NCBI GenBank assembly: GCA_963965975.1
Contig: OZ014417.1
Coordinates: 8,232,746-8,296,745 of the forward strand
Source of the DNA: Xestospongia bergquistia
Taxonomy: Eukaryota > Porifera > Demospongiae > Haplosclerida > Petrosiidae
DNA: 64,000 nucleotides
Direction of reading: 5' to 3'
Of this stretch, positions 53,624-64,000 are shown piece by piece (within the stretch, counting starts at the first letter, position 1; every line of letters starts with the position of its first letter). Under the pieces are notes generated by a model. That model was not told the DNA's origin and ran no database searches. It saw only the letters and a list, made by a program, of their open reading frames with translations. Made by a program: the position numbers and the translations under genes.

Positions 53624-53635
53624 TTCCACGTGGAA
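53624..53635. promoter_or_regulatory. Perfect 12-bp E-box palindrome in TBL3/TBCK promoter
   Basis: TTCCACGTGGAA lies in the 81-bp gap between the TBL3 and TBCK start codons, 15 bp from the TBL3 ATG. CCACGTGG is a canonical Myc/Max/USF-type E-box. Being palindromic, it could serve both genes. TBL3 is a ribosome-biogenesis gene, a class commonly driven by Myc in animals; that link is inference. Confidence 0.5.
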
Positions 53636-53690
53636 CGGTTAGGCCACACCCCTTAATTAACAGCAAGGGTGGAGCTGGGTGGAGAGAGAG

Positions 53691-56600
53691 ATGTGTTCTG
53701 CAGAATTAGGTACTGGTTCCTTTGGTGCCTTTACATTCTTTGCTCGTGAACATGGAGCTGAAGAGTGTGATAGTCATGGATTACCTCTGACACCAAATAC
53801 TATTTTAATTACTGGATTATTTCAGCAACTTAAAGAGATGCCACACCCATTTCTTTGTGAATATCTAGACCTTATGAAATGTGACAGTGGTACACATAGG
53901 ATATTGTTAGCCACACCTCTTAATTATTCTCTTTAATAGAACGTATGATATGTGTCTCAGAATACTATATAGAATCATTGGAGTCTCATTTACTGAAGAA
54001 AATAAGGTCAATAACTCTATGGAATTCTAAATATAGTAACATGTGTTACTATTAATAGTAAAATGTGATTATGTATAATATAATATAAATATTTAAGAAT
54101 TACTCTCTACTTGGATTGATTTGGCATGAGTACTTTCCAATATTGTCCTCCATTATGTTTTAGTACATGTGTTTTAGTAAATTTACATGTAAATAATTGT
54201 ACTTTTCCATTTATAGTGTACCTATTGTAAAGTTATCATGTCAAATTACTCAAGCTCTTAGTTATCTTCATAATAAAGACATTACTGTCCGTACATTAAG
54301 TCCTGATACTATTCTCTTTACTCCTGAGGTAATATACTTTTATTAATTACTATTATGAGTTTTAATTATAGGGGAATGTCAAATTGTTAAATTATGGTTT
54401 CTATCACATGACTAATAACGGAACAGCTGTTGATTTTCCTATTGGGTAAATGATTAATAAATAAACCACACCTACTTTATTATATCTAATTAGATCACCA
54501 CGGTATCTAGCACCTGAACTATTGCTATTACCAGACAATAATGATGTCAGTGTTGCCATAGCAACCAAGTCTGATATCTGGTCATTAGGAATTATTCTTA
54601 CTGAAGTTTTTATGGTATTTATAAAAATGTATTGGAACATTTTACTTCTTACTCATAATTAGGAAAGTCATATCTATCCAGATTTGTTCTTAAAAAATGG
54701 TTTGAAAACTCTATTTACTAGGATACTACGACTTGTTCAAAATCATCAACGTTAGTTCAAATAACTCACAATGACCACGCCCATTCCTAATTAGGAGGTT
54801 CAGCATCACCATTATTAGCTCTTCTTGATACACATGGTCTTGGAGACAAACCAATTGATCCACCATTAAAAGAATTTATTGAATATTGTCTATCTCCCCA
54901 ACCATCTCAAAGGTAATTATAAAATTCCTCAATATTAATAGTTCATTATATTACAGATATTCAGCTCGTTCTTTATTGTCTCTGTCATTAATTAAATCAT
55001 CAAAATATTCTATTTCACAAAAGGTATTATTGTTATTTGTAACTATAAATGTTTTATAGTGTGTAATAGTGTCCAAGTTTGAGAGATCCTTTTAGTAAAA
55101 TAGTATTTGATAGTTCTAAAGTTGAACTTTCATCTCTTCCATCAAATAATCTCACATTATTAGAAGCTAATGTTGTTTTAAAGGAAGACTATCTCATAAC
55201 TTGTAGCATGAAAGTAAGAGAATTAATATAATAATAATATGACATTTTGGGATGTAGGAAGTATACTTTCTATGGGGATTAGCTGGTGGAGGTCTTCAAA
55301 GTGAGTTACAAAAAAGTGGAGTTATTCAAAAACAGCTTCCCATTCTTAACATACCTTGGTAAGTGACGATATACTTTGATACACCCACTTTAATTAGTTG
55401 TGATAGTGTGGTGTCAAAGGAAGGAGAGGAGCTTGGAATGAAACGAAATAAAGTTCATTTATATGACTCCACAGTGATACCACTTCCAATGGATCAACTT
55501 AGAACAGTAAATGGATGAATAATAGTAAAATGGACACAGGTTCTTAAATATTTTAATAGAGGTTGGAAACAAAGTCAGTTGAAGATTTTTATCCAATTTT
55601 ATCTGATCCAGAGGAGAAGGCCAAGTACTATTATTATCACAGTATTATCATGATCTGATATTATTATAGTGATAGGATATCTATTGTAAGTACCTCAGAA
55701 CATTTAGCACAGTCAGCTAAACTCCCACTCCTCATTAAAGAGAGGGACATTGATTATCAGGTGAGTCATAATGACATCATCTATTGTGACATATTTGTAG
55801 TTTCATCGTCTTATATTGTATCGTCGTTTATTGGAGGGGTACCCCTATACTAATGAGATGATAATTACAGAAGCTATTATTGATGTATGTCCACTTGTAA
55901 GAGGACCTATTTGGGCAGCTTTACTCAACATACAAGTGAGGAGGGTCCTTTAATAACAGTCTAATTATATTTATAATACAAAGGGAGATATTCATACAAC
56001 TTATATTAATATTGATAAAGTGTCAGAGACACAAACAGATCGTCAAATTGCTGTAGATATTCCACGATGTCATCAGTATGATCTATTATTAGCATCTAGT
56101 GAAGGTCATCAAAAATTTATGAGAATTTTAAAAGCATGGGTTGTGGCACATCCTAAACTAGTATATTGGCAAGGTATAGTGTGATGTCACAATGATGTCA
56201 TAATGATGTCATTCCAGGATTGGATTCCTTGTGTGCTCCATTTCTGTCACTAAACTTTAATAATGAAGGTACTGCCCCCTTTATAAAGAGATCGTTATAA
56301 TAATTAGTTGTATAATAGCATTAGCATATTCATCTTTATGTGGCTTCATTAACAAATATCTTCATCATTTCTTCTTAAAAGATAATTCTTATATTATGCA
56401 AGGTACTTTAAATTGATTTAATAATATTAATAATATATATGTATATAGAATATTTAGCAGTTTTCTCACAGATCATAGCATATGATGATCCTGAAGTATT
56501 TAACCATCTTGATAACATTGGATTTCATCCAGACGTATGTATTAATAACTATAATATTATTATATTATTTTATATTATAGTTATATGCTATTCCATGGTT

Positions 56601-57644
56601 TCTGACCATGTTTACTCGTAAGTACACAATATAATTATTGTTACTAATATTGTCTTTAGATGTGTTTCCACTGCATAAAATTTATCATCTATGGGACACA
56701 CTGTTGCTAGGCAACACATCCTTTCCATTATTTGCTGGGTTAGGTATATTAATTCAGTTACGAAGTGAACTCCTTAATTCTGGATTTAATGAATGTATAA
56801 TGATGTTTTCAGATTTACCAGGTATTTATTAATAATACTATATTGTTATAATATATCTTTTGTAGATATTGATATACATCAATGCCTAATGGAGGCTGTC
56901 CAGCGATATCAGGCCACACCCTCTAGTTTGTGTGTACGTCAATATGATGTTATTCCAATACAACATTCTGCAATACCACAAGAAGCTGTAATACAATTAA
57001 ATATGGGGGCGTATATATAATTATCCCTATTTTCTTATAGCGTAAGGAACCTTTGTCACTTGATGTATTGAAGATGGAGTGTTCTCCTCAAATATCTGCT
57101 CATGATTTTTTAACCCTTTGTAAACTAGAACATAATGTCCACTGGTATACAAATATGACTCCACCTCCTCGTAAGGATCCTAATAATCCGTTGCTATGGC
57201 GACAACTTGAAGAGAATGTAGAGACTCAAGAAGTGATAGTTTTGGATATAAGAAGTGAAGAAGAGTATCCTATAATATCATTATGACATCATAATTACAT
57301 CAGATTTTATAAACCTGATCTAATTTAGATATCGTCAAGGACATGTACCTAACTCTCTCAATTTACCACATACAGAAGCATTTTTTACAGATGGTTCTTT
57401 AGCTCCATCCCCAGTAACTACTTACCTTCAAGAGGAACAGCACAAAGGCCATATTATTGTTATTGTAGCAAATAAACATGACCCTGGACCCACTGTAAGT
57501 AAATATGTAGTTAATTCTATTATTATTATTATGTTTTCTGGTTAGTTCGCTAGACAACTGGTACGGCTCAATTTCTCTCATGTTTGTTTATTACATGGAG
57601 GTGCTGGTATATTGCACTCTCTAGGAATATTATCTTCAGTTTAA
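53691..57644 (+). CDS. TBCK: TBC domain-containing protein kinase-like (TBCK)
   Basis: 900 residues (human 893), 24 exons: 53691-53889, 53940-54006, 54217-54328, 54372-54445, 54494-54614, 54663-54750, 54795-54912, 54957-55023, 55070-55213, 55258-55358, 55407-55506, 55560-55624, 55670-55760, 55801-55935, 55984-56173, 56218-56268, 56319-56402, 56449-56534, 56581-56617, 56660-56821, 56866-56987, 57041-57264, 57329-57494, 57546-57644. The N-terminal kinase fold is catalytically dead: HRD reads VRTLSPDT and DFG reads LNYG. The Rab-GAP TBC domain keeps both fingers (Arg in [10 protein letters not shown], Gln in [12 protein letters not shown]). A C-terminal rhodanese-like domain follows ([23 protein letters not shown]); its active-site loop LLHGGAG lacks the Cys. 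TBCK belongs to the FERRY endosomal mRNA-transport complex and affects mTOR signalling in vertebrates. Confidence 0.96.
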
Positions 57645-57732
57645 ACTATTATTATTATTATTATGTTATTATAATTCTTATGTAATGCTAATGAATATTA
57701 TTTGGCCCCGCCCATTAGTTAAGTGCAATACG

Positions 57733-58008
57733 ATGTACACTTGGTGCTTTAGTTGTTTGTTTGTTCTCACTCTTCTGTTTCTGTTTACTATTGGACATCC
57801 TTATGAGCCACGCCCCCCAATAACTGGTATACAATGTCCTGATAATAAAACACAATGTTTAAATGGTAACACCTGTTGTGAAATGGCCGATGGAAAAAGT
57901 TATGAGTGTTGTCCATTAGAGAATGCAGTTTGCTGTCCTGATCATCTTCATTGCTGTCCTGAAAAGAAAAAATGTGGAGATGATGGTAACTGTTTCTCTC
58001 TAACATAA
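57733..58008 (+). CDS. Secreted single-domain granulin
   Basis: 91 residues, no intron. A hydrophobic signal peptide (CLFVLTLLFLFTIG) is followed by one complete granulin/epithelin module with all 12 cysteines in the standard CC-paired spacing (QCLNGNTCC, ECCPLENAVCCPDHLHCC). An in-frame ATG at 57685 would add 16 residues before the signal peptide; I prefer 57733, which starts directly at it. Granulins are cysteine-rich growth-factor-like or lysosomal peptides; vertebrate progranulin has seven and a half modules, while single-module forms occur in invertebrates. It lies 88 bp after the TBCK stop on the same strand, with an acceptor-like CCCATTAG 13 bp before the ATG, so co-transcription with TBCK or trans-splicing is possible. 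Its stop is 48 bp from the INO80B stop. Confidence 0.85.
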   Translation: MYTWCFSCLFVLTLLFLFTIGHPYEPRPPITGIQCPDNKTQCLNGNTCCEMADGKSYECCPLENAVCCPDHLHCCPEKKKCGDDGNCFSLT

Positions 58009-58056
58009 CCCTATCATTAAAAACAAATTGACTATGCTATAACACAATCAATTCCC

Positions 58057-59353
58057 TTAATATATATATAAGCTGATACCTGCTGTTATATTTGCTGATA
58101 ATTGAAGTTTTTTATAACATTCTAAACTACATAATGGTAATCCAGTTTTAGAGTGAGAATATTTCTTAATATTAGGACATATTGTACATTTGATGATATC
58201 AGGTAATCTATAATATATAATATATAACTAAACAATTATAATGTAATATTTTCTTACTTTGATGGTCCAGATTGTTCCTTTAATGGATACATTAAACCAG
58301 GTGTTAATGACAGACTTGTACCATTAGTTAAATTGCTGATGTAGCATAAATGTGGACCAATAACTTGAGGAGTGGTTTTCTATAATATAACAATAATAAT
58401 ACATTACAATTATAACAGTGACCACACCCACCTTATCGTCTTCTTTTTTCTTTGTTGATTGTTTTTGAAGTAACTTTTGTACTGTTTCTGCCTACAAGGC
58501 ATTACATAATGACCACACCTACTAATTATGAGTGCACCTTGTGCTTCTCTCGTCTTTTTATAGCTTGTAATCTTCTCTTTTTATTTCGTTCTGTTTTCTT
58601 TAAAAGCATTTCTTCTGATTCAACTTCATCATGTTTCTCTATAATAATTTCATTAACTAGTAATTAGATAGGGACGTACTCATTAAAGGAAGTTCTAATA
58701 ACTCTTCTTCTTTAGATCCAAGCATTGCTCTCTAAAAACATTAGATATTAAAGTATGGTCACTCTGGTTGTCAAGACGATGACACATACCTGCCGAGCTG
58801 TCATATTGGTAGGGTCTTTCTTTTGAGGTAAATAACCACGTTCATTAACAGTGCCTGCTTCTAAAGCATTTAGCCACGCCTCTTCATCATGATCATCCTC
58901 CTGACCACTTTGCTGGTAGCTCTCATCACCAAGAGATATATCATCACCACCTGTACGAAAAGAGTCATGTCATGTGACTGTCATGCGAGTAACCTGGCAT
59001 CCATTCCTCTTCTGGTAGACCAAAATGGCTACTTTTCAAAGAACTAGTATCACCAATAGAAAGTTGATCATTTGATTTTGAATCAGTTGTTAACAGTTCA
59101 CTACTACCTAGTTTTATCTTAAGTGTCAATGGACGGTGAACAACAGGAGGTTCATCTGCATCTTGTACAACTATTGCAGGGGTATCCTCATCATCTTTAG
59201 AATGACGCTTCTTTCGTTTCACTTTCTTTGATTTCTTTTTTACTGATGTATTCTCTAATTAAAAGAAATAATACCATGTACATAATACGGTATTCTACCT
59301 TCTTCATCTATCTCCTCTTCTTCTTCAACTACCCTCTTTCTCTTTCTTCCCAT
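58057..59353 (-). CDS. INO80B: INO80 complex subunit B (PAPA-1/Ies2, HIT zinc finger)
   Basis: Chromatin-remodelling subunit, 320 residues, 8 exons on the minus strand: 59299-59353, 58994-59254, 58790-58950, 58680-58731, 58538-58638, 58432-58491, 58258-58379, 58057-58207. Basic and acidic N-terminus with nuclear-signal-like KKKSKKVKRKKR, then LTLKIKLG, the PAPA-1 core (LNALEAGTVNERGYL, MTARQRAMLG, EEELLELPL), a Lys/Arg-rich helix, and a C-terminal HIT-type zinc finger (CTICPNIKKY, SKTGLPLCSLECYKKL). This combination is characteristic of INO80B/Ies2, which activates the INO80 nucleosome remodeller. Only 97 bp separate its start from the next gene's start. Confidence 0.9.
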
Positions 59354-59450
59354 AGTACTCTAGCATTACCCATTTAATGCCCTCTTTTTACGTGAATTTC
59401 ACACGTAGTAATTAATTCACAGTTTTGCAGTGATTCAGTATTAAAATGAA

Positions 59451-60772
59451 ATGAAAACGCGACGAAAACTTAGTTGTTATTGTGTAACATCAGGAACAGT
59501 TGAACAAGACGTATCTATACTAGGTCCATGGTATCCTGTGTCATCAGATGATGTACATTTAAAGACAAGACCTGGTCGTTTAGAAGATGCAACACGAGTT
59601 TCCAAATATGGTCAACAACGAAAACCTAAACACTGCACACAATCACATGTAACAACAAAACAGACTAGAAATAAAGTAGAATATCATTTTTCTCATCTTT
59701 CTCCTGAAGACTATATCAGTAGTTATAGAGATTGCTGTAGTAGTGTTAGTAGACAAGGTGAGAGTACCGTAACTAATGAAAAGTAAGTCATAATTTTTAA
59801 CTATATTTATATAAATGTGATATTTTTAGAGTAAAACGATTACCCATTGAAGTAACAAGTATTTTATTGGAGTCACCACTTCCGCTAAAAGATACTCAAT
59901 CTCATACAAGACCAGCACAACAATCTGTTCCATTTACAGAACATTGGTCATCAACTGTCTCAACAGCTGGTATCAAAAGTGATGGTCTAACTCAAAGTCA
60001 CAAAGATGATATTCAAGTTATCATTGATAATAAAGGACCCAAGCCATTAGCAATTATGACATCATTTAAATATGTTGTCACTAATGAATTCCCTTTTTAC
60101 AAGAGTGACAACAATCTTACATCAGGGAAGAAGTCATCAGTTAACAGATATATTGATAATAAATTATTACACAGTAAGGATCATACTCACAGATATAGTA
60201 ATCATAAAGATCAGTCTCACAATGTTTTAGTATCAACTAAAGAACACAATACATTGTTTAAAGATGTGGTTTCCCCGGCAATGGTAGGAAATAAAGATGC
60301 ATTTGGTCGTTTATTAACTGCTCGTTTAAAAGCTATTTCAGATTATACTATTTACAAAGACCCCAGTATATTAAACACTGCATTAGTTAGTAAAAGATTA
60401 CAACCATCTACTAATAAAATGGAAGACATCAACATACCAACTGTTACAAGTACTCCTAATGTTCTTCAAAAAACACTACAACATCATCTCATACCTTATC
60501 ACAATTGTCTTCTGATCAACAGTAATGATTCCTTTGATGAACCAGTGTTACGGTCTAGTGTTAGTGCTCGTGTTAAACATCGATTATCACTTATTCCGTC
60601 ATCAGCCACTGTTCGTAAGGGACAATCTCACAAACCACATCAAATGACGTGTTTTAAAAAATCATTACGGAGACATTTGTCAACAGGGAAATGGTTATTT
60701 CTGGACAGAAAAACTGATATTAGTAAATCTGAAGAAAGACCCACATTAGATGATATTTTAAATGCTGAATAG
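59451..60772 (+). CDS. Unrecognised 424-residue protein
   Basis: Two exons, 59451-59782 and 59830-60772, joined by a 47-nt intron with good splice sites. I do not recognise the product. It is polar and moderately basic, without a signal peptide, membrane segment, coiled coil or known motif. It is rich in Ser, Thr, His and Lys, mostly predicted disordered, with a few hydrophobic patches (LSPEDYISSYRDCCSS, LPIEVTSILLESPLP, MTSFKYVVTNEFPFY) that could be short binding motifs. The acidic end is TLDDILNAE. An upstream ATG at 59446 opens only a two-codon frame overlapping the start. It sits in a divergent pair with INO80B and its stop is 6 bp from the DHX37 stop. Coding status rests on length, frame and splice continuity. 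Confidence 0.75.
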
Positions 60773-60778
60773 TTATTG

Positions 60779-63700
60779 TTATAAAGGTGGCCATATTTTA
60801 ATTAAATCATTATGTTTCTTTTGAGGTAGCCACATTGAGAAAGCTGCTAATAAATCTATAAAAATATGTATTAATGATGTCATTATTAGACAGTCTTACA
60901 TTGTGGATCTTCCTTCCATGTTGTTAATAACTGGTCACGAGATGAGACCTCTTTAGCAACAAGAGCTGATAATAATACTTGAGTTCTTTGTTGGAGTTTA
61001 GCCCATGATTTGATCATTGTAATAGGAGGACTCAATAATGATGAAGTAAATTGACTTAATATTGGTATAACCTACATAATATATAATGTATATATGTAAC
61101 CATGGCAACAATGTACCTCTCCTTTTAGGAGAAAAACAGCAAACCATTTATATCTTTCTAGACATTGTGGATATGGTAAAAGTCGAGGTAACAGAGACCA
61201 CAAACCTAGAGTGTTTGTACTATATGTTATTAAATGAACACTTCTTACCAAATGAACACGTCATGTGACATTTAACAATACCAGTAATGTGATCAAATAT
61301 TGGAAGGGGTGTGTCTAGAGGTTTTGAGAAGGTACAAAGGTTAGGAAGCAGAACTGGTAACCATTCCTCTTCAATTACACACATATCTTTGATATACATG
61401 ACAATAAAGTCTTGTTAATAAGTGAGCATTACCTCTCATGTAAAGTTTACGAGTTTCAACTAACTCTTGAAATACAATATATTGAGGTACAATCTTTAAT
61501 AGACTGCTAGTTGGATGAAGATAGACTGGTTCCTCACATAACATACACTATTACATCAATAATATTATTATATTATTAATGTGTCATACTTGATAAGCAT
61601 ATCTATATTTCTTTTTGTCTTCTGAATTCATAGCATTAGTGTTTATTTTCCTATAATAGTTAAAGTCATGTGATTGTCATGTGACCATCATACCTGGCTA
61701 AATGATTACCAGATCCAGTTAGGACAATTTGACGCAAAAATTTTGCCTGATATTCATGTGAAAGTTGAGATTAATATCAATTTAATTACTTGTTGCTGAG
61801 TAGGTGGAGCCATCTTAGGATCAAGGTGCAAGTCATTATTTGATGACAGTCCATTAACTAATAAAAAATAAATTGTTAATAAATTAATAGGGACTAACTT
61901 ATGTTTGTTAATTGTTGACGAAGTTTTCTAATTTCATTAAGAGCTTTTAATCTTAGTCCAAATTTTGAACAAAAAGATGTTTTATTATCAGCTAACTCAT
62001 AAGCACCAACAGCTCTTAACAGAACCATTAGGTCACCCAGAAGAGACCACTCCCCCTAACAAGATTTAATTAACAAACTACACTAACTAGTACTCACTTG
62101 ACCAACCCAAGCACGTTTAATAACAGCTATCTCATCAATTAAATGAGGTGTGGTCTCGTCATTGGTTATAAATAATTCTCTTACACTCAATGCTGATACC
62201 AAGATTACCATATATGGAAGACAGTCATATTGATGAGCTAATGCTAACATTTTAGCATATCGTGGTGCTACTGGTAAAGATGCCATTGTCTGACCCAATG
62301 GAGTTATAGTTGTAGTCACTTGATCTAAGGCTCCAAGTTGAATTAGAAGTTTCTCAGCTGCCTATAATGAATTAATTACTATATCAATTAAAGAGGACTT
62401 ACTCTGAGAGCATCTTGACTAGGTGGAGTTGGAAAGGGAAAATTAATTACTTTAACAATATTCATTGCTTTCATTTGTAATACAAGATCATCTACTGGAC
62501 GCTCTGTGATCTCAGGTCTTGAGAAATCAGGGAATTCATTATGAAATATTGATGATGAATAAAGCCTAGGACAGATCATATGACAATCATGAGATATCAC
62601 ATGACATACCTATAACAATGACCAGGTTCAGTACGTCCAGCACGCCCTGCCCTTTGATCAGCAGATGACTTTGAGATCCATTCAATTCGAAATGTAGATA
62701 TTCCAGTTAATTTATCATAATATTTTCGTTTTACCTAATAATGCTGTCATTATGATGTTATCCTTAGAAACAGTACCTTGCCAGAATCAATGACATATTT
62801 AATATGAGGAATAGTGACAGATGTTTCAGCAACATTAGTTGATATCACACACACACGCACACCATCAGATGGACATGAAAAGACCTGATATAGAATAATA
62901 GTAATATTATTTATCACTATATTGATATACTCGAGATTGCTGCTCAGGAGATAATGTTGCATAGAGTGGTAATACGAGAAGAGGAGATGATGACATCACT
63001 AGCTCCACCCCCTCATTATAATCACTCTCGTCTCCAGACTCTTCTCCTAAACTTGTTGTCCATTCCTCATCTTCTAAATACATAGGTTGTGGAAATGATG
63101 GATAACTACATAATATAAAGTAATTATATTATCATAAATTAAGAGAACTTACTCATTTAAATCAATGTCATTTGAATTGTTTATAGTTTGTTTCTTTTTA
63201 ACTTTGTAACCATTGTCACCATCACATAATCCAGTTTGTGATGAAGTTATTTCATTGCCCTTATAAGGAAATGAACGTTTTAATTTAGCACAAAGTTGAT
63301 ATATCTCTTGTTTTCCAGTCACAAATACTAAGATATGTCCATTTGGTAAAGATTGATGAATTTTCGATACTTTATTATATGCAGCTGATATATAATTGTC
63401 AGGTGTATGACGATTGAAATGAACAGTCACTGGATACTGTCTAGACTCCACCTACTAATAACATGAGCGCTGTCATTAATTTTGTAATTATTACCTTAAT
63501 TACAGGGGGAGGGGCTGGAAACAGTGTTTTATTTTGAGTGAAGTCTTCGATTCGTAAAGTTGCAGACATAATGACAAGTTTTAACGGACAACCATTCTAA
63601 AATGGATGCATATGACATAAAATGGACACATAAATATATACCTTATATCTTAATGGAACAATCCTTGATAACAGGCCAATAAGTACATCAGTATACATGC

Positions 63701-64000
63701 TCCGTTCGTGTGCTTCATCAACAATTATCACTGAATATGAACTCAAATAAAAGTCCTAAATAAAACCAGGTAATAACACATGTAGACCACACCTACTCAT
63801 TACCTTTTCGATCTCTTTTAACAAGACACCATCAGTCATAAATTTAATACATGTTTTAGAAGTGACATTACCTTCATAACGTATTTGATATGACACTTCT
63901 CTACAGATATATATATATACTATATAATATGCAGTAATAACTAACTCATTGGTTAAATTCATTTCTTGAGCCACTCGTTGTGTCATTGTGACAGCTGCTA
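60779..64000 (-). CDS. DHX37: DEAH-box RNA helicase DHX37, 5' end outside window
   Basis: C-terminal part of the SSU-processome helicase DHX37/Dhr1, which releases U3 snoRNA from pre-18S rRNA. Exons seen, minus strand: 63946-64000 (cut), 63804-63900, 63642-63755, 63495-63596, 63153-63451, 62931-63105, 62777-62884, 62610-62734, 62403-62565, 62098-62361, 61899-62055, 61790-61857, 61694-61746, 61590-61650, 61433-61547, 61282-61386, 61117-61205, 60900-61071, 60779-60855. Helicase motifs: [32 protein letters not shown] (II), SATL (III), STNVAETS (V) and DQRAGRAGR (VI), followed by winged-helix/ratchet and OB-fold regions ([26 protein letters not shown]). An acidic insert interrupts the second RecA domain, as in the human protein. 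Motif I and the N-terminus lie beyond position 64000. With TBL3 it is the second SSU-processome gene in the window. Confidence 0.95.

Overview
This is a gene-dense stretch of an animal nuclear genome. It is AT-rich, every gene but two is split by introns, and most introns are only about 43-60 nt (a few reach 0.5-1.3 kb). The gene set is metazoan (cytospin, SH2B adaptor, rabphilin/Noc2-type Rab effector, talin-type FERM, granulin, USP32, TBCK). Short introns plus this content suggest an early-branching animal, most likely a demosponge such as Amphimedon; the species is inference. Exon boundaries were placed by hand from GT/AG sites and reading-frame continuity. Every complete spliced model sums to a whole number of codons.

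Layout, left to right: possible last exon of an upstream gene (255-314); USP32 deubiquitinase (+); Noc2/rabphilin-like Rab effector with a long internal repeat (-); rodless talin-head-like FERM protein (+); cytospin (+); phytanoyl-CoA dioxygenase family enzyme (+); ULK/Atg1 autophagy kinase (-); myo-inositol oxygenase (+); VPS53 (-); gamma-glutamyltransferase (+); RPA-interacting protein RPAIN (-); a structured GC-rich repeat, copy 1; CASP golgin (+); intronless ApaH-like phosphatase (-); SH2B adaptor (+); EXOSC9 (-); repeat copy 2, inverted; POLD4 (-); TBL3/UTP13 (-); TBCK (+); a one-domain granulin (+); INO80B (-); an unrecognised 424-residue protein (+); and the 3' part of the DHX37 helicase (-), cut by the window end.

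The genes are mostly housekeeping and do not form a pathway. Organisation is extremely compact: orientation mostly alternates, gaps between convergent stop codons are as small as 6, 42, 48, 54, 85 and 87 bp, and divergent starts are 81-340 bp apart, implying many shared promoters. Intergenic space above about 600 bp occurs only where the inverted structured repeat sits (36.4-37.3 kb and 47.4-49.1 kb) and upstream of cytospin. Introns carry many minisatellites, (CT)n tracts at acceptors, and a few recurrent short motifs.

Most notable for follow-up: the 0.59-kb structured inverted repeat pair, a 63-bp element just upstream of both VPS53 and EXOSC9, the talin head without a rod, the intronless ApaH-like phosphatase, the C2-less repeat-expanded Rab effector, and a perfect E-box palindrome in the 81-bp TBL3/TBCK promoter.
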